This document shows positions 52,299 to 63,400 of a stretch of DNA of 64,000 bases, piece after piece. The notes under the pieces were generated by a model. The model worked only from the letters and a program-made list of their open reading frames with translations, was not told the DNA's origin and did no database searches. Within the stretch, counting starts at the first letter, position 1; every line of letters begins with the position of its first letter. The translations under genes and the position numbers were made by a program. Source of the stretch: JACKII01 sp041687435 (GTDB lineage: Bacteria > Pseudomonadota > Alphaproteobacteria > Bin95); contig JAWLBX010000009.1 in assembly GCA_041687435.1 (NCBI GenBank), positions 1 through 64,000 on the forward strand. The letters are read 5' to 3'.

Positions 52299-54733
52299 GC
52301 GACGGCGCGCCGCTTGATTTCCATTCGCTACGCCTGCGCGGTCTGAAATGGCTGCAAACCTATGCCGGCGAGCGTTGGACCGATTTCAATGTCCACGACC
52401 CCGGCGTTACCTTGTTGGAAGCGCTGGCCTATGGCCTGACGGACCTCGCCTACCGCGTCGATTTCGAAACCGCCGACCTGCTGGCCCGCCGCGGCGAGAC
52501 CATTGACCTTGCCGGATTGGGCCTGTTGCCGCCGGAAGAGGCGCTGCCGAGCCGCCCGGCGACGCTGGAGGATTGGCGCGCGGTTATCCTGGATGTCGAT
52601 CCCCGAATCGAAAACGCCTGGATCGAGCCCGCCGCGGGCAATTCGGGCCTGTTGGATATCAGCCTGCTGGCCCGGTCGGTGGCGACGGGACCGGACCGCA
52701 TCGCCCTCCTGGCTGAGGTGCGGCAAGCCTTTCAGGCCAACCGCAATGCGGGGGAGGATGCGGCATCCATCGGCTTTGTCCGTGAAATTCCCTGCCGGTT
52801 GGAGGTGACGGCGGAAATCGAGCGGGACCGCGAGCCGGAGGCCGTAGCGGCGGAGATATTCGACCGCTGTGCCGCGCTGCTGACCGCCGGCGTCCGTGCG
52901 GTTCCGTTCGAGGAGTTGCGGCGACAAGGGCAGCCGCTCGATGCCGTGTTTTTGGGGCCGCTCGGGCGCTGCGGCCTGTTCGACCGTGGGCAAATGCGGC
53001 GCTCGGCCAGCAGCAGGATACCGGAAGACCTGTTGACGGCGCCGGCGGAGGCGCCGGAACGGTTTTTCCGGGCTGTCGGCCAGATTGAGGATGTTCGCTT
53101 TGTCCAAAACCTGTGCCTTGTGCCTATGGCTGAGCCCGGCGATGCCCTGACAGGCGCAGCAATGCTGGTGCTGCAGGAACCGCAGGGCCGGAATGAGACG
53201 GAAACGCTGGTTCTCAGCAGCCGCGGCCGGCGGCTGCCGGTCGATCCGCAGCGCATGCGCTATCACTGCAGCCGGCTTGCCCTCGACCGTGCCGGTCATC
53301 TGCGGCCGCACCAGGCGCCGGATGCGGTGATCGAGCGGCCAGCCGGGCAATATCGCGCGGTAGATCAGTACACGCTTGTTCAGCACCACCTGCCACGCCT
53401 CTATCACGTCACCCCGCAAGGCTTGGCCGACAGCGCGCCGGTGGAGGCGAAAGCGCGGGCGCGGCAGTTGCGTGGCTATCTGTTGACGTTCGAGCAATGC
53501 CTCGCCGATTTTCTTGGCAATCTCGGCGCCCTGCCGGATGTGTTTGCGGCCAGCGACGGGCTCCGCGGCTATGTCCATTCCACCGCGCCGGGCGCGGGGC
53601 TGCCGCGCCCCGATCGGGATCTTTATCCGGATCGCGGCATGGCGGGCACCGGTGCGGACTATGTCGACGAGATCGACCGGCGGGGCAGGGTGCTGGACTA
53701 TCTGCTGGCGCTCTATGGCGAATCCTTTTCGCAAAACTCTCTGCGCACATTCGACCTGTACCGGGCCGGGCTGGAAAAGGACGAGGCCGTGCTGGCCAAC
53801 CGCGAACGGTTTCTGGCCCAGGTTGCCTGCATGACGCGGGACCGGGCTGGCGGCGGCGATTTGTTGGTGCCGGACGATCCGGGCGGCCTGACCCGCCGCC
53901 TTGGCGTTTTGCTGGAATTGCAGCCGGGTGGTGCCGGGCCGAAGCTTTCGGCCGCGCTTGGCGACCGCGCGTCGGATTTCTATTGGCATCCGGCGGAAGG
54001 CCGCCGCCGCCATGGCCGGATCGCCCGGGCCAGGCTTGCCCAGCCCGATGATCCGGTGGAGGGCCTGGTGCTGTTGCGGGACGATGGCGCGGACCTTTCC
54101 GTGCCGGATCTGATCCTGGCCTTGCGCGAATACGGCCTGATGCGGGTCGGTCCGGTGCATCCGTCGCTGGTGGTGCATGGCGCGCTGCTGGACCGGTACG
54201 CCATCCACCACAACAAGGATGGCTGGTGGCTGCTGCTGGACGATGGCGCGGCGGACGATGTGCTGGTTGTCGGCCTGTTCCGCGAGCGGGCCATGGCAGT
54301 GAGCACCGCCAATCTGATCAGGCGGCTCGCCATTGCACTCTGCAGGGCGGGGGAGGGCGTGTTCGTTGTGGAGGAGGCGCTGCTGCGGCCCCGGTCCGCC
54401 GCTGCCTTCGCCGCGCCCTTGCAGCACCGGCAGCCGCACCTGCAATTGACGGCGGTGTTTTCGGGGTGGACCGCGCGCACGGCCCAGCCGGGCTTCCGCA
54501 CGCTGGCGGTGGAAACCGTGCGCATCAACTCTCCCGCCCATCTGGCCAGCCAATGCCGCTGGCTGCCGACGTTCGAAGCCATGCAGGCCTTCGAAACCGC
54601 CCATGATGCCTGGCGGGCGGCCTTGGCCGCACACCTGCGGCAGCCGGACGATGCGGCGCTGGCAGAGCAGGCGGACCGCTCGGCGCTTGATCTCGCCGCC
54701 CGCCTCGACGAAGCGCCGGCGGATCGATCCTGA
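52295..54733 (+). CDS. CIS baseplate wedge protein, second type (Afp12-like)
   Basis: An 812-aa protein whose N-terminus reads YAGERWTDFNVHDPGVTLLE and then ALAYGLTDLAYR (about residues 22-53). This is the signature of the second large wedge protein in extracellular CIS loci. The rest is mixed alpha/beta with the motif PRLYHVTPQGLAD and no catalytic site. It overlaps the fibre-like gene by 4 bp and precedes the tape-measure gene by 3 bp. Together with the 1345-aa protein it would form the wedge ring around the spike. Confidence 0.78.
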   Translation: MSDGAPLDFHSLRLRGLKWLQTYAGERWTDFNVHDPGVTLLEALAYGLTDLAYRVDFETADLLARRGETIDLAGLGLLPPEEALPSRPATLEDWRAVILDVDPRIENAWIEPAAGNSGLLDISLLARSVATGPDRIALLAEVRQAFQANRNAGEDAASIGFVREIPCRLEVTAEIERDREPEAVAAEIFDRCAALLTAGVRAVPFEELRRQGQPLDAVFLGPLGRCGLFDRGQMRRSASSRIPEDLLTAPAEAPERFFRAVGQIEDVRFVQNLCLVPMAEPGDALTGAAMLVLQEPQGRNETETLVLSSRGRRLPVDPQRMRYHCSRLALDRAGHLRPHQAPDAVIERPAGQYRAVDQYTLVQHHLPRLYHVTPQGLADSAPVEAKARARQLRGYLLTFEQCLADFLGNLGALPDVFAASDGLRGYVHSTAPGAGLPRPDRDLYPDRGMAGTGADYVDEIDRRGRVLDYLLALYGESFSQNSLRTFDLYRAGLEKDEAVLANRERFLAQVACMTRDRAGGGDLLVPDDPGGLTRRLGVLLELQPGGAGPKLSAALGDRASDFYWHPAEGRRRHGRIARARLAQPDDPVEGLVLLRDDGADLSVPDLILALREYGLMRVGPVHPSLVVHGALLDRYAIHHNKDGWWLLLDDGAADDVLVVGLFRERAMAVSTANLIRRLAIALCRAGEGVFVVEEALLRPRSAAAFAAPLQHRQPHLQLTAVFSGWTARTAQPGFRTLAVETVRINSPAHLASQCRWLPTFEAMQAFETAHDAWRAALAAHLRQPDDAALAEQADRSALDLAARLDEAPADRS

Positions 54734-54736
54734 CCT

Positions 54737-57700
54737 GTGGCCGGTCCGTTTGCCTCCGTTGGCGCGGCAGGGCTTGCCCGTCATTTTGTTGAAACGCTGG
54801 CCGTCAACCTCTGCTTCTCCGGCGGGCCGTCGCATGGGACGGAACCGGCGGCATTGGCCGAAAGCCTGACCCGTGCCGTGTTGCCGGCGGTTGAGGAGGC
54901 GTTCGACATCGCAACGGCGGAGTTCGGTGATCTGGTGTTTGACGAGCTGACCGTGGACCTGCCGCCGCTTGCCGTCACGGGTGTTACCGAACGGGACCGG
55001 GCGGCATTGCGGGAGGCGCTGCTGGCGGCGATCCGTGCTGCCATCGGCCGGGAGCAGAACGCCCAAACGACTGGCGCGGCGCTGCCTTCGGGCTCACCGG
55101 CGCCCAGTCCTCCGCCGGTGCAGCAAGCTGGCGGAGAGAGAGCGCCGCTGGCGGAGTCTCATGCAGAGCCGGCGGAGGTGCTGCTCGGCCCGGCGGTATT
55201 GTCCCGGTGGACTCCGGCATGGCTGCTGGCAGACCCTGACCGGCCGGGGCAGGTGTTGACGGCTTTGCGCGATGGCCGCGCGTCCCTTGCCCCGATGCTG
55301 GACGGCCGGTCCGTCGAGGCGATCCAGGTATTGCTGGAGGCATTGATCGCCGCTAACCGAGGTGAGGCAAGCCGCGCGCCCATCGGTGGCGGGTCGGTTT
55401 CGGACTTCGGCTCCATTCCGTCGAAGGACGCTCTTATTTCCCGGTTACGGGGCTTGGTCGCCCGGCGGACAAGTCATTCCGCCCCGGCTGAGCGCGCGCG
55501 AGACCGGCCGGTTCCGGAGCCAGGCAGCGGCGGGATTGAGGCTTTGGCCCGGCAGTTGATGGAGGGTGAGTTGGCGGTGGCGGTGCTGCCTGCCAGCCTT
55601 TCCGCCGAAAGCCTATATGCGATCTTTGAGGCGGTTTCGCAGGCGCGGCAGGGGACGGACGGCGGGTTGCTGCGGGAGGCGGTGCGGGTTTTGCTAGCCG
55701 ATAATACGCCGGATGCCGCCGCCACGCTGCGCCAAGTCTTGCACGCCTTGCTGGCGGGGGAGCCGGTGGATTTGGAGCAGCCCCGCGGTTTGGAACCGGT
55801 GGCAGCGGAGCAAGCAGGCCTATTGCCGGCCCCGGGCGATGCCGGCACGTCGCGCATTGAACCTGTGGCCGGGAATTCCGCCGCGGCAATGGCGGCCCCG
55901 GCGAATGGACCGGATGCGAGGATGGACGAGCCCCTCCTGCAACGCCTGCGAGAAGGCTCCCTCAGCATTGACGATCTCGCCGCCGGCCTTGCGGTCCCGG
56001 CGCTGGCCGATCTGTTCCACCGTCTGGCGGGTGCGGCGATGGGGGAGGCGAACGCGGCGCGGCTTGCGGATGCGGCCAGCGCTATGGCGGCCAGCCATCC
56101 CGTGCCGGCGGAGTTCTGGCGGCACTTGCTTGCCGCCATGGCCAGCAACCAGCCGCTGGATTTAGAGGCGGCAGCGGATGCTGCGGGCAGGCAAGGCCCG
56201 CTGGCAGAGGCTTTACCGCCATTGGGGCAAGGCGAGGCCGATGATGAGGCGCAAGCGGACGCAGACCCCGGGGCATTGCTCGGCCGGTTGCGAGAAGGCT
56301 CCCTCAGCATTGATGATCTCGCCGCCGGCCTTGCGGTCCCGGCGCTGGCCGATCTGTTCCACAGTCTGGCGGGCGCGGCGATGGGGGAGGCGAATGCGGC
56401 GCGGCTTTCGGATGCGGCCAGTGCCATGGCGGCAATCCATCCTGCGCCGGCGGAGTTCTGGCGGCACTTGCTTGCCGCCATGGCCAGCAACCAGCCGCTC
56501 GATCTTGAGGCGGCGGGTGGTGTTGCGGCAGAGAAGGATTGGCCGGGCAGCCCTCACCTTCCAGGCGGAGGGGATGCTGTGCCACAGGCCGGAACGCATG
56601 CCGGTCTCGCGCACACGCTGGCGCAGACCTATGCCGACCTGGATGCGGTGTTGCGTGGAGTGTTGCCGCCCGGCGGATTGGCTGGTGCTTTGGCTCGCAT
56701 GCCATCGGCTATGCGGTATCGTTTGCGCCGGTTGGCTGACCAAGTGCCCGGGCTTGCGGCATTGATCCTGGCCGGCCGGTCCCAGCCCGAGCAGCAGGCT
56801 TTTTCCGCTGCTCTGGGCGGATGGACCGTAAATCCGGGCGAAAGGGCCTCTGGTGCGGCTGTGCCAGCCCCCTCGCCCGGTGTCCCCGCCGAAAGGCCGG
56901 ATGCCGCCCCCTCAGAGACTGCCGCGTGGCTTGCCGCCGCGTTGGCGGACGCTGGAGGCGGGCCGGCGGGGCTGGCACAGGCGGCGCTGTCCTTGACGCA
57001 ACTGGCGCCGCAAGACGTGTGGCATGCCTTGCTTCGCTTGCCGGTGACGGCGCGCCTGGCTGCGGTCGCGCGATTGCCGGATTTTCTGACAGAGGGCGAT
57101 CTTGCCCGTTTTGCCCTGGCTTTTCCGGCAGGACTGCCGGAAGGCTGGCTCGCCAGTCTCGAAGCGCTTTGGACGGCGGAGACGCAGGGGCTGCTGCCGT
57201 TGCAGCAGCGCGCCCTGTTCTGGCAACGCACGCTGCGTTTGCTGGCAGGGCGGCAGACCGGCGGGCTGGTTCGGGCGTTTGCCGTCGCCGCGATTACCCG
57301 CCGGTCTGCCGCCGAACCGGTGGAGGCCCAAGCCAGCGGCGGCCCTGGCGAAAATCTGGCCCGGAGTTTGGAGGCCATGGCATTTTCCCCCCTGTTGACC
57401 GATTCCACGGCCCAACGGCGTGTGTTGGCAATGGCCGCTGCCGCCGTGGAGAGCCTGGGCGAGGCAGTGGGGCCATCGGCGCTGGCCGAACCGGGCGGAC
57501 CGGTCGGTTTCGGCGCCTCGGAATCGCCGATCGGGACGGCAGCGGCGATCACCTCCACTGCCTACACGCTTTCTGCCGATTTGCAGGGCGGTCAGGTTCC
57601 GCAGGGAGCCTTGGGCGATGCCGTAGAGCGGCTTCAGGACGCCGCGCCGCTATTGCTACACAGGGTCTGGACCGCCGCTGCTGCCAATCCCCCCCATCTC

Positions 57701-59026
57701 AATGCGCTGACCTGGAAGCGGTCGGAGCCCGAATTGCGGGTATTGCTTGCGGCGGCCTTGGGGCTGATGCGGTATGCCGGGCCCGAGACGGCGGAGCCTG
57801 GCGAGGCGCGCGCAAATGCCGAAACCCTTCTCGCCACGCGGGATGTAGACCCGGAGGCTCTGCGCCGCGCCATTCATCGCCTCGCCGCCGCCGCCGAACC
57901 CCAGCCGCGTGCATCCAGCACCGCCGCGCCGGAGCAGGATGACGCTAAATTTCCGGCCGTCGATGAAGCTCTTTTGCCCTTGCCGGATGTGATGGCGGCA
58001 GCGTTGCGAACGGTCGTGCCCGAAACCGCGTCCACCCTTGCACCCTTGCTGCAAGCCATGCTGCTGCGCGCGCCTGCGCAACTCGCTGCGATCCTGCAGA
58101 GTCAGACCCCTGCGGCTGCGGTGGCTGCAATCCTGGCCCTGGCGGAAGCAGACCGCGCCCGGCTGTTGGCCCACCTCGCGCCCGGCCTTGCCGACAATGG
58201 ACTTGCCGCGCTGGAATGGCTCACGGCGGCTTTGCCAATGCCCGGGGCGCCGGTCCGCGCCGTTGCGTGGACAGCGCTGGCCGAGCTGGCGCTGACGCCA
58301 CCGCCGGACCGCGCAGTGGAACGGTACGGGCGCGCGGTCCTGCGCAGACTGTCCACCGCCTCCCGCCTGTCCGAAGGCGCTCTGGCCCGGCAGCTTGCCG
58401 CCGCCCTTGCTCCTGCCCCGGCATCGGATCCGTTCGTGCGCCGCCTGCGCGGGCTGGCAGTGGCGGAGCCGCGGCAAGCGGCGGCCGGGCGGCCGTCCGA
58501 AGGGGCGGCGGCTAGCGGTTGGTGGACCGATGACGCTGGCATTGTCCTGCTGTCCGTTTACCTGCCTCGCCTCTATGAGATGCGCGGGCTGGTAGCGGAA
58601 GGCGCGTTTCTGGATGCGGCCGCCCGCACCCGAGCCCGCGCGCTCACCCGCTATGCCATCTGGGGCGATGCCGCTGCCTATCCCGACCTTGCTGCCCGCC
58701 GCGACTGCGTGGCCGCCCTGCTGTGCGGGCTGGAGCCGAATCATCCCTATGAGCCGCTGGCCTTGGCCGAAGAAGATGCCGCGCTGGTGGAGGGGCTGTT
58801 GCAGGCGGTGATCGCCAATTGGACCGCCATCGGCAACACTTCGGTTCCCGGCCTGCGCGAGGCATTCCTGCAACGCCCCGGTGTCCTTCGGCGTGAGGCG
58901 GAAAACTGGCGGTTGCGGGTGGAGGGCCGGGCCTACGACATGCTGGTCGACCGGCTGCCATGGAGTTATGGCACGATCCGGCACCGCTGGATGGAACAAC
59001 CTTTGATAGTGGATTGGCGACCATGA
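54737..59026 (+). CDS. Contractile injection system tape-measure protein (Afp14 type)
   Basis: This 1429-aa protein sets tube and sheath length in CIS particles. The N-terminal domain (about 1-75, ending VFDELTVDLPPL) and the C-terminal domain (about 1270-1429) are recognisable. The C-terminal domain has LLSVYLPRLYEMRGL, NWTAIGNTSVPGLREAFLQR and DMLVDRLPWSYGTIRHRWM. The middle is a variable array of helical units. Two units (about 403-480 and 517-594) are nearly identical in DNA, and a diverged third (about 270-355) precedes them. GTG start, 3 bp after the wedge stop. Confidence 0.88.
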   Translation: MAGPFASVGAAGLARHFVETLAVNLCFSGGPSHGTEPAALAESLTRAVLPAVEEAFDIATAEFGDLVFDELTVDLPPLAVTGVTERDRAALREALLAAIRAAIGREQNAQTTGAALPSGSPAPSPPPVQQAGGERAPLAESHAEPAEVLLGPAVLSRWTPAWLLADPDRPGQVLTALRDGRASLAPMLDGRSVEAIQVLLEALIAANRGEASRAPIGGGSVSDFGSIPSKDALISRLRGLVARRTSHSAPAERARDRPVPEPGSGGIEALARQLMEGELAVAVLPASLSAESLYAIFEAVSQARQGTDGGLLREAVRVLLADNTPDAAATLRQVLHALLAGEPVDLEQPRGLEPVAAEQAGLLPAPGDAGTSRIEPVAGNSAAAMAAPANGPDARMDEPLLQRLREGSLSIDDLAAGLAVPALADLFHRLAGAAMGEANAARLADAASAMAASHPVPAEFWRHLLAAMASNQPLDLEAAADAAGRQGPLAEALPPLGQGEADDEAQADADPGALLGRLREGSLSIDDLAAGLAVPALADLFHSLAGAAMGEANAARLSDAASAMAAIHPAPAEFWRHLLAAMASNQPLDLEAAGGVAAEKDWPGSPHLPGGGDAVPQAGTHAGLAHTLAQTYADLDAVLRGVLPPGGLAGALARMPSAMRYRLRRLADQVPGLAALILAGRSQPEQQAFSAALGGWTVNPGERASGAAVPAPSPGVPAERPDAAPSETAAWLAAALADAGGGPAGLAQAALSLTQLAPQDVWHALLRLPVTARLAAVARLPDFLTEGDLARFALAFPAGLPEGWLASLEALWTAETQGLLPLQQRALFWQRTLRLLAGRQTGGLVRAFAVAAITRRSAAEPVEAQASGGPGENLARSLEAMAFSPLLTDSTAQRRVLAMAAAAVESLGEAVGPSALAEPGGPVGFGASESPIGTAAAITSTAYTLSADLQGGQVPQGALGDAVERLQDAAPLLLHRVWTAAAANPPHLNALTWKRSEPELRVLLAAALGLMRYAGPETAEPGEARANAETLLATRDVDPEALRRAIHRLAAAAEPQPRASSTAAPEQDDAKFPAVDEALLPLPDVMAAALRTVVPETASTLAPLLQAMLLRAPAQLAAILQSQTPAAAVAAILALAEADRARLLAHLAPGLADNGLAALEWLTAALPMPGAPVRAVAWTALAELALTPPPDRAVERYGRAVLRRLSTASRLSEGALARQLAAALAPAPASDPFVRRLRGLAVAEPRQAAAGRPSEGAAASGWWTDDAGIVLLSVYLPRLYEMRGLVAEGAFLDAAARTRARALTRYAIWGDAAAYPDLAARRDCVAALLCGLEPNHPYEPLALAEEDAALVEGLLQAVIANWTAIGNTSVPGLREAFLQRPGVLRREAENWRLRVEGRAYDMLVDRLPWSYGTIRHRWMEQPLIVDWRP
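55945..56172 (+). repeat. Tape-measure internal repeat, copy 1
   Basis: This segment is almost identical (about 95 percent by eye) to 56287-56514. The period is 342 bp (114 codons), so the reading frame is kept. It encodes the LREGSLSIDDLAAGLAVPAL unit ending in QPLDLEAA. Confidence 0.9.
56287..56514 (+). repeat. Tape-measure internal repeat, copy 2
   Basis: Second copy of the 55945-56172 unit, offset by 342 bp. Differences are mostly single synonymous or conservative changes, which implies a recent duplication. The 114-bp spacer between copies is not conserved. Confidence 0.9.
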
Positions 59027-59132
59027 CGGGAAACATGGTTCCGATTCACCCTTTTATGTTGAACCCAAGTATGGAAGGCTGCCGCTTTGGGCATCGCAGC
59101 AGGTGCGGTGCTGCAAGACGGCAAGACAGCCG

Positions 59133-60464
59133 ATGACCAGCATCGACCAACACACAGCGCTGCTTCAGGCCGAATTGGATTGGCTCAGCCAGGTATTGGC
59201 TGCTCGTCTCGCGACGCATTTCGGGGAGCCTTCGCCAATTCCCGGACCGCCGGATTTTGCCGGCCGGCCGGGTGCTTATACCGATCTGATCGAAAGTGCG
59301 GGCCTGGATGCCAATGCCCGGCTCGTGCTGGCGTTGGCATTGGCCCCGCACCTTGGGCCGGAACGGCTCGATCCGCTGTTTGTTCAGAATCCCGGCCTGA
59401 ACCGTGGGTTTTCCGAGTTTGGCGGCTGGCGTGGCACACATCACAACGGCTTTCTGCCAACGGGCGAAACCGCGGCTTTTGTCGTCGCCGGTGCGGATTT
59501 GGCCGGGCGTGTTGCCGTACAGCGGCTGTTCCGGCCAGATGGCAGCTTTCGTCAGCGCGATCTGGTGCGGCTGGAAGGCGTCGGCGCTTTCGAGCCGGAA
59601 TTGAGCGGTGCGCTCACCATCTCGCCGGAATGGGTGGAGCAACTGACGACCGGCAGCGCGCGCAAGCCGGATTACAGCCCGGATTTCCCCGCCAAACGCC
59701 TGACCACCGGCCTGGACTGGGGCGATCTCGTCCTGCCGCCGGAGGCGATGGGCGAACTCGCCCATATCCGCGGCTGGATGCAGCACGAGCGCCAGATCAT
59801 GCACGGCTGGGGCTTCCAGCGGCTGCTGAAGCCGGGCTACCGCTGCCTGTTCTACGGCCCGCCCGGCACCGGCAAGACCCTGACCGCGGTGTTGCTGGGC
59901 AAGGCGTTGGGGCTGGATGTCTACCGCGTCGATCTTTCCATGCTGGTCTCAAAATACGTGGGCGAAACCGAAAAGAACCTCGCCCGCATTTTCGACCAGG
60001 CACAGAACCGCGACTGGTTGCTGTTTTTTGACGAGGCCGATGCGCTATTTGGCAAGCGCACCCAGGCCAATTCCTCGATGGATCGCTACGGCAACCAGGA
60101 AATTGCCTACCTGCTGCAGCGTGTGGAGGATTATCCGGGGCTCACCATTCTGGCGACCAATCTCAAAAGCAATATCGACGACGCCTTTGCCCGCCGCTTT
60201 CAGTCCCTGGTGTATTTCCCGCTGCCGGATGCGGAACAACGGCTGGCGCTCTGGCGGGGCGCGGTGGGGCAGGCGGTGGATCTGGATGGCGACGTGCGCC
60301 TGGAGGAAATGGCGGAACGCTATGAACTGGCGGGCGGCAATATCGTAAACGTGGTGCGCTACGCAGCGATTGCCTCTCTGAACGATCGGCGGAATACGCT
60401 TTCCAAAGTGGATCTGCAGGGCGGCGTCGCCAAGGAGATGCGCAAGTTGGGACGCACGATATGA
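59133..60464 (+). CDS. CIS-type AAA+ ATPase (Afp15 type)
   Basis: This 443-aa protein has an N-terminal domain of about 200 residues and a C-terminal AAA+ ATPase. The Walker A motif GPPGTGKT lies at 242-249, Walker B FFDEADALFG at 298-307 (Asp 300), and an arginine-finger region AFARRFQSLVYF follows. Such ATPases are encoded in nearly all extracellular-CIS loci and are needed for assembly, probably as a chaperone. ATG 59133 (MTSIDQHTALLQ) is chosen. It follows the tape measure by 106 bp, and its stop overlaps the start of the next gene (ATGA). Confidence 0.9.
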   Translation: MTSIDQHTALLQAELDWLSQVLAARLATHFGEPSPIPGPPDFAGRPGAYTDLIESAGLDANARLVLALALAPHLGPERLDPLFVQNPGLNRGFSEFGGWRGTHHNGFLPTGETAAFVVAGADLAGRVAVQRLFRPDGSFRQRDLVRLEGVGAFEPELSGALTISPEWVEQLTTGSARKPDYSPDFPAKRLTTGLDWGDLVLPPEAMGELAHIRGWMQHERQIMHGWGFQRLLKPGYRCLFYGPPGTGKTLTAVLLGKALGLDVYRVDLSMLVSKYVGETEKNLARIFDQAQNRDWLLFFDEADALFGKRTQANSSMDRYGNQEIAYLLQRVEDYPGLTILATNLKSNIDDAFARRFQSLVYFPLPDAEQRLALWRGAVGQAVDLDGDVRLEEMAERYELAGGNIVNVVRYAAIASLNDRRNTLSKVDLQGGVAKEMRKLGRTI

Positions 60465-63400
60465 AGGCCGAGAGACATTGCGCTTGCCTTGCCGTGGTTC
60501 TGGTCATCGCCTTTGCTTGGCTTTTCGGCTCGGCCCAGGCCCAGCAAGGCGGTGCGCCTGCCCGAGAGCTTGAATCCGCGGCGGCGATGCAACTGTTCCG
60601 CGACGATTGCAAGCTGATCGACCAGTTGAGCGCCGCGGATTCGGCGGCGATCAAGGCCAAGCCGCAAGGGTTCGTGCTGGAAGTGCAGCGGGGTCTCCGT
60701 TCGGTCTACACCCCGGACGACTTCCGGCGTCTGAATGTCGTCAATCCGCAGCGGTTTCTGAATGACGACAAATTCGGGACCCAAACCCAGCGGGCGCTGC
60801 AGGCGTTTTGCCAGGATTTTCCGGTGGTGACCGAGGCGCGGGCGACCGAGCGCTGGAATGCCCTGTTTGCGTCTGCCCGCCATTTCTACGTTCTGGGCAA
60901 TTGGAGCACTGGGGCATCGCAACCAGGGCGGGACTGGCGCGCCCAGATCACGGCGGCCGCAGCAGTTGCCGCCTTTGGCAATACCGGCGCCAGCCCGTCA
61001 ACCTCGCCGGGCGTGCTGCGCCTGCGCCTGGCCGGGGCGGCAACCGTGGTGGCGCAGCTTCTGGGGGATGGACCGGCATTACAGGTGCAGGCAGCCGAAG
61101 CCGGCGTCTGTACGCCGGCCGCCGGCCTGACCGCCGACATTCTGGGCCGCTATGCCGGCGTGCTGGCGCAACTGCTGGAGGGGCGCGCGCAACCGGCCGC
61201 CGGCAAATCCTATGACGGGGCGGATGCCGCGGCTTTCTGCCGGAAATACCGGGTCGCCGGTTCGGCGGATACGGCCAGGGCCGACACGCTGGCCGCCTTG
61301 CAGCATTATCTGGCCCTGCACAGGGTCGATCCTCAGGCTTTGGCGACGATTGCCAGCGCGGCCTTTGGCGCATGGGTGACGGAAAAGGGCACGGATCCGC
61401 TGCCCTATCACCGGTTGTTGCGCCTTGCCGGTTCGGTGCCGGTCGTGCTGGCGCTGTTGCAGGAATTTCGCGATGCGGGCGGCGGCGATGCGCCACCGGA
61501 GCCCAGCCCGAACGGTCCCTCGCCAGCCGCCTTGCCGCCCAGCTGCTCTCTGACCGAGGGCGCGCGGTATTTCGAACTGACGGCCGCCGACCTGAAGGCG
61601 TTGTCAGCACGGCCAAAGCTCACAGCCACCCTCAACAAGGGGTTGCGCAGCAGCCCGCCGGCCGAAAGCGTCGCGGCCGCCCTCGAAGCCGTGGACAAAC
61701 TGGCGCCTGGCCTGGATGCGTGCAGCCGGGATGTCGCGAAACGGGCTCTGGAGGGGGCAGCCAAGGACCAGACCGTCTATGTGCTGATCGACGACGGTTT
61801 TGCCTCCGGTCCGTTGTTTGCGCTGCCGCCCGCGGCGCGGCAGGCCTTGCAGGCCCTGGCCAAGTTGCCACCGCCTGCGACCGAGGCGGCGCTGGTCCAG
61901 CAGATCGCGCTTATTCTGTCGGATGCGGTGCAGCAAAAGGCGGATGCGGACGCGCAGCGTTATGCGCCATTGGTGGCCGCGCAGGCGGTGCCGGCGTCCA
62001 GCGGTGCGGCAGCTGCTTCCAGCGGGAATGCCGCCGACGGCTCAGCCAGTGCCGGCCCAGCCAGTAACGGCACGGCAAGCAGCACTCCCGCCAGCGGCAG
62101 CAGTGACAGCGCCCCTGCTGCCGCTCCATCCGCCACCGCGACCGTTGCGCAGCCAATGGTGCTGTCGCCAAATGCTGCCGCAGTGTTCAACGCCGAAGGC
62201 ATACCGAAGCCGGTGGCCAGCGCGGTTGCCGGATTGGACAAGCGCACGTTTGCCTCGGCTGACGACCTGACCCGGCAGGCGACCCAGGCCATTGCCAGCG
62301 AGCTGGCCAAGGCCGGGCAGGCGCAGGCGGACAAGTTCATGGCCGCCCTGAAGGCACAGATCAAACCACAGACGAAGACACAGATCGCTTTCGACGACGC
62401 CACCATGACGGCGCTGCTGAAGATGCCGGCGCTGCAACCGGTCGGTCCGGGCGTTCCGGGATGGGTGGAACCGCTGCAAGGGGTGACCTTTGCCGGCCAT
62501 TCCCTGTTTGCGTCCGCCGCGGTGGATCCGCTCAACCAGGCGGAGGGGCGGCCGGAAAGTTTGGCTCAGGATTTGCCCAATCTGGTGCAAACCGCCCTGA
62601 AACGGCCGGCAAACGGCGCCGATCCCCTGCAATTGAACGTTCCGGACGATTGCGGCTGCGTTCCGTGGGATAAGAAAGCGGACCGGGATGTTTATGGGTT
62701 TTATCCCTATTGGGCTGCAAGCGGCGAGGCGCCGCCGGCCGTCGATCTGAGCCTGTATTCGCGGGTGGCCTTTTTCGCCGCCAGCACTGGCAAGGTGGCG
62801 GGCGGCTATGGCATTGTCGATTGGGCCGGCTGGCAGGCATCGGATACGCCGGAAGGCGACGGTATCGCTGCCTTTATCGAAGATGTGCACCGCCACAATG
62901 GCAGGGCCGACCTGGCCGTGTACCTGGACCAGTGGCAGACCTGGGCCGGGAAAGAGGCGGACGTGGCGCAAATGGCAAGGGATGTTGCGGCCCGCGCGCC
63001 GCAGCCACCGGGCTTCTGGTCTGCTGCCTGGCGCATGGTGCGGTCATGGGGGGAGGTCAACGGGTTTCTGGAGGCGCCATTGGATGGCATCACGCTCTAT
63101 TTCCCCGATCTGGCCGATGCCCTGACCGGCAAGAACCCGCCGGAGACGCCCGTATCCGCCGGCAGCAAAATCCTGTCGGTGGTCAAGGCGTTTCGCGCGG
63201 AACTCCCGGACTCCGTGGCGGTCAACATCGCATTCGACATGCCCATCGCGGGGACCGAGGACTCCGACGTTCCATCGGTAGTGCGGGATATCCGCAAACG
63301 CGTCACCCTGCTCTATATGGCGCTGGTGCCGGATGTGCAGGCGGATGGAATGGAGGGGGTGCCATTCGACCTGGTGCTGGTTCTGCTCAACCGGCCGACC

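Noticed and set aside
52328..55066. 912-aa ORF on the minus strand
   Set aside because: Antisense to the second wedge gene and the start of the tape-measure gene; composition is that of a shadow frame and no family is recognised.
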